Shown in pieces: positions 5,409 through 6,581 of a DNA stretch of 6,581 nucleotides. Below the pieces are notes generated by a model that saw only the letters and a list, made by a program, of their open reading frames with translations, searched no databases and was not told where the DNA came from. Both the position numbers and the translations under genes were made by a program. This DNA is from Bacillota bacterium (GTDB taxonomy: Bacteria > Bacillota_I > Bacilli_A > RF39 > UBA660): the NCBI GenBank assembly GCA_018381595.1, contig JAGZRP010000042.1, forward strand, positions 1 through 6,581, written 5' to 3'. Every line of letters begins with the position of its first letter. Position 1 is the first letter of the stretch.

Positions 5409-5452
5409 TGGTATCCCGAACGGGAGTCGAACCCGTATCTAAACTTTAGGAG
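5409..5452 (-). other. 3' fragment of tRNA-Arg(CCU): probable integration attachment site
   Basis: Read on the minus strand, this is the anticodon loop CTCCTAA (5452-5446, anticodon CCT at 5450-5448) and the 3' anticodon stem AGTTT. A 4-base variable loop follows, then a perfect T arm (ACGGG-TTCGACT-CCCGT, 5436-5420), the acceptor 3' strand TCGGGAT, discriminator A and encoded CCA (5411-5409). The 5' half is absent: bases beyond 5452 only partly pair with AGTTT, there is no D arm, and TCGGGAT (which would encode the 5' acceptor strand) is not found to the right. It cannot be a working tRNA. A fragment beginning at the anticodon loop is what tyrosine-recombinase elements leave when they restore the tRNA with their own copy of the 3' end. 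On that model the inserted element lies to the right, and the left side is the older flank. Confidence 0.85.
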
Positions 5453-5481
5453 AGAATCGGTATAAATTTCAAAATTCATTT

Positions 5482-5517
5482 GTATTTTTTAAAATACTTG
5501 TTTTTTCTTAAAAAACA
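5482..5517. repeat. Two adjacent AT-rich hairpins
   Basis: GTATTTT-TT-AAAATAC (5482-5497) is followed after one base by TGTTTTTT-CTT-AAAAAACA (5499-5517); both have perfect arms. They are too A/T-rich for stable terminators. Intrinsically bent DNA or protein sites at the element end are possible. Confidence 0.4.
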
Positions 5518-5562
5518 CAATATTTTTAAAATTCAATTTTTATTAATAAGTACAGATTTTAA

Positions 5563-5580
5563 ACAATTTTAAATAATTGT
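5563..5580. repeat. Inverted repeat ACAATT / AATTGT
   Basis: ACAATT (5563-5568) and AATTGT (5575-5580) are separated by 6 bases. This shape is compatible with a dimeric regulator site near the att region, but chance is plausible in such AT-rich DNA. Confidence 0.3.
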
Positions 5581-5591
5581 ATTTAATTATT

Positions 5592-5608
5592 GCGACAACT
5601 TCGCGACA
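5592..5608. repeat. Direct repeat GCGACA, 11-bp period
   Basis: GCGACA at 5592-5597 and 5603-5608 with 5 bases between. It stands out as G/C-rich in an extremely AT-rich stretch. It lies about 140 bases inside the presumed element from the tRNA fragment, a typical place for integrase arm-type sites. Confidence 0.45.
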
Positions 5609-5657
5609 CTTAATTTTGAAATTCTGTCCTAACACAAGAACGACCAATTTTTCCTTG

Positions 5658-5686
5658 ATTATAGCATAAATTTTTTATACCAGCAA
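5658..5686 (-). promoter_or_regulatory. Orphan leftward promoter facing the att site
   Basis: On the minus strand, TTGCTG (5686-5681), a 17-base spacer and TATAAT (5663-5658) with upstream TG form an extended -10 promoter. RNA would start near 5651 and run through the GCGACA repeat and AT hairpins into the tRNA fragment, ending at the 5364-5398 terminator. No convincing gene lies in that path. Confidence 0.55.
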
Positions 5687-5782
5687 AATAAAATTTAATT
5701 TATAAAATAATCAAATATATCTATGTATTATTTTTTATATAATATTTACATCATATATCCCATAATAATTTTCAAAATAGTG

Positions 5783-5807
5783 AAAAAGAAGAAATTATAT
5801 TCTTCTT
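5783..5807 (-). terminator. Terminator of the MazG/kinase operon
   Basis: On the minus strand, AAGAAGAA (5807-5800) pairs perfectly with TTCTTCTT (5793-5786) around a 6-base loop, then TTT. The stem starts within the MazG stop codon. It is A/T-rich and has a short T tail, so only moderately strong. Confidence 0.5.
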
Positions 5808-6105
5808 AGTCACTAACTCTAATATTGGCGCCATCAACATTTTTATATACTCTTTTTTCGTTTTTAGAAACTTTTTTCATAATTTCATCTTCTAAATCAA
5901 AGCCTAACATTTCTGATAATCCCATTAAATAAATTGCAATGTCAGCTAATTCTTCATTTAGATCATCTTTTTTCTTTCTGTAAGCATCAAAGGCTTCTGC
6001 TACTTCCCCATATAAAAAGCAAAACTCTTTTTCTACATTCGTAGTATTAAATCCTTTATTTAATTTGTTTTGCCAAACTTCTTTTTGAATTTGTTTTAAA
6101 TTCAT
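5806..6105 (-). CDS. MazG-like nucleotide pyrophosphohydrolase
   Basis: A 99-residue all-helical protein of the MazG-like NTP-pyrophosphatase superfamily, which hydrolyses (d)NTPs to the monophosphate and pyrophosphate in a Mg-dependent reaction. The metal-binding motif is clear: E34-x-x-E37 in the GEVAEAF helix and E52-x-x-D55 in EELADI. The family-typical tail K78-x-x-x-N82-x-x-R85 is also present. The size is that of compact one-domain members such as dCTP- or house-cleaning-type enzymes, not two-domain MazG; the nucleotide specificity is not readable. The ATG at 6105 has GGGAGGT 5 bases upstream. It lies inside the end of the preceding kinase-like gene (50-bp overlap, 6056-6105), so translation is probably coupled. 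Pairing with a P-loop kinase suggests a nucleotide-pool function, in a host or a phage/island setting. Confidence 0.85.
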   Translation of the reverse strand: MNLKQIQKEVWQNKLNKGFNTTNVEKEFCFLYGEVAEAFDAYRKKKDDLNEELADIAIYLMGLSEMLGFDLEDEIMKKVSKNEKRVYKNVDGANIRVSD

Positions 6106-6581
6106 ATTCTACCTCCCTATTAAATTCATTATAGTAATTTACTACTCTTTCTAAATTATAATACAAAAATGAATTAAGTTCAACTGGGCTAAGACTCTTA
6201 TCATTACAAATTGTAATCACAGGATACTTTTGTTTTTTTATTTCTATATACCCTATACTACTTGCTGTTTCAATGTAAGAAAAATGATCTTTGTCATAAA
6301 CATTATCCATTGTATCTTCAGAAACAAAATGTCCGCCATTTTCATATCTTTTAGCATTTCTCTCTTTTCTAACAGTTAATGGTGATATCAAATTAACTAT
6401 AACAGTTTTATCTTTAAGTGGTAAATGTTCAAGTACAGAATCGATACTTCTTTTATAAACATTCTTACCAAACTCATGTTCATATAATTCATCTTTGCCA
6501 CGAGAAAATTGAATTATATTGTTTTCAGCATGTAAAACAGACACTGCGTTTTCTAAAATCATATCCCATAAAATAGGTCTA
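6056..6581 (-). CDS. P-loop kinase-like protein, N-terminus beyond the window
   Basis: The frame is open to the right edge. The first visible ATG (6562) has no ribosome binding site and residues RPILWD precede it in frame, so the true start lies outside. The visible ~174 residues include QFSRGKDELYEHEF (24-37 counting from the edge) and a strand TVIVNLISP. That is followed by R-K-E-R-N-x-K-R and GGHFVSEDTM, resembling the arginine-rich lid and following GGHxV segment of zeta-toxin/AAA_33-type nucleotide or small-molecule kinases. The Walker A loop expected at the N-terminus is not in the window, so kinase identity is provisional. The gene ends 50 bp inside the MazG-like gene, implying one operon. 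The C-terminus is basic (KTNSKRSLAKQIK), partly because it is read in an overlap. Confidence 0.6.
   Translation of the reverse strand, partial: RPILWDMILENAVSVLHAENNIIQFSRGKDELYEHEFGKNVYKRSIDSVLEHLPLKDKTVIVNLISPLTVRKERNAKRYENGGHFVSEDTMDNVYDKDHFSYIETASSIGYIEIKKQKYPVITICNDKSLSPVELNSFLYYNLERVVNYYNEFNREVEYEFKTNSKRSLAKQIK

Larger units (their letters stand above)
5455..5805. other. 351-bp gene-free stretch between the att site and the MazG gene
   Basis: Very AT-rich and without a supportable gene. It holds AT hairpins (5482-5517 and 5563-5580), a spaced GCGACA repeat (5592-5608), a good leftward promoter (5658-5686), and the terminator of the right-hand operon at its end. This layout fits the non-coding end of an integrated element. 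The integrase that would act here is not in the window. Confidence 0.6.

Noticed and set aside
5549..5653. Short minus-strand frame opening at a TTG just after the orphan promoter, with AAGGA before it.
   Set aside because: Only 34 codons with a TTG start almost at the expected transcription start, and composition follows the AT-rich intergenic DNA.
5409..5805. Split tRNA-Arg(CCU) interrupted by a group I intron.
   Set aside because: Introns are known in this tRNA's anticodon loop, but no 5' half (acceptor strand, D arm) is present to the right, and no intron core is recognisable.

Overview
The window is AT-rich Bacillota-type DNA. Shine-Dalgarno sites are strong (AAAGGAGG, AGGAGGGG, GGGAGGT), promoters have TATAAT or extended -10 boxes, lysine and asparagine are abundant, arginine is mostly AGA, and stops are TAA or TAG. 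No in-frame TGA is needed, so the standard bacterial code fits. A low-GC host-associated Firmicute (clostridial or Erysipelotrichia-like) is the best guess; the exact taxon cannot be read from the sequence. Almost everything here is accessory DNA, and it looks like a patchwork of mobile elements.

Left block (1-~3710): the end of an unidentified gene (1-462), a hairpin-rich non-coding stretch that looks like a transfer origin (463-711), and a MobV/Mob_Pre relaxase (712-2058). Convergent to it are two adjacent small genes of the ASCH (PUA-like) fold (2074-2956). A GNAT acetyltransferase (3050-3622) is transcribed divergently from an overlapping promoter pair. This reads as the mobilisation and cargo end of an integrative mobilizable element or integrated plasmid.

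Middle block (~3710-5408): the leftward gene at 3709-4785 is the N-terminal part of a restriction-modification protein (PD-(D/E)xK-like nuclease domain, then the start of an N6-adenine methylase). It stops abruptly inside SAM-binding motif I (DPCCGT), beside a perfect 15-bp palindrome. The simplest reading is that the left block was inserted into this gene. Upstream lies a small unrecognised gene (4874-5203), and then short direct repeats.

Junction (5364-5805): 5409-5452 is the 3' part of a tRNA-Arg(CCU) gene on the minus strand, complete from the anticodon loop to CCA and followed by its terminator, but with no 5' half. That is what a tyrosine-recombinase attachment site looks like. Short direct repeats with 10-12 bp periods lie on both sides, as expected if integrase arm sites from two elements meet here. 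A 351-bp gene-free stretch follows.

Right block (5806-6581): a MazG-like nucleotide pyrophosphohydrolase overlaps the end of a P-loop-kinase-like gene cut by the window edge. The pair looks like one translationally coupled operon.

No wholly new system can be demonstrated. The most interesting items are the nested or tandem element architecture, the divergent ASCH-ASCH / GNAT module, and an outward-facing promoter-like repeat at the presumed element end.
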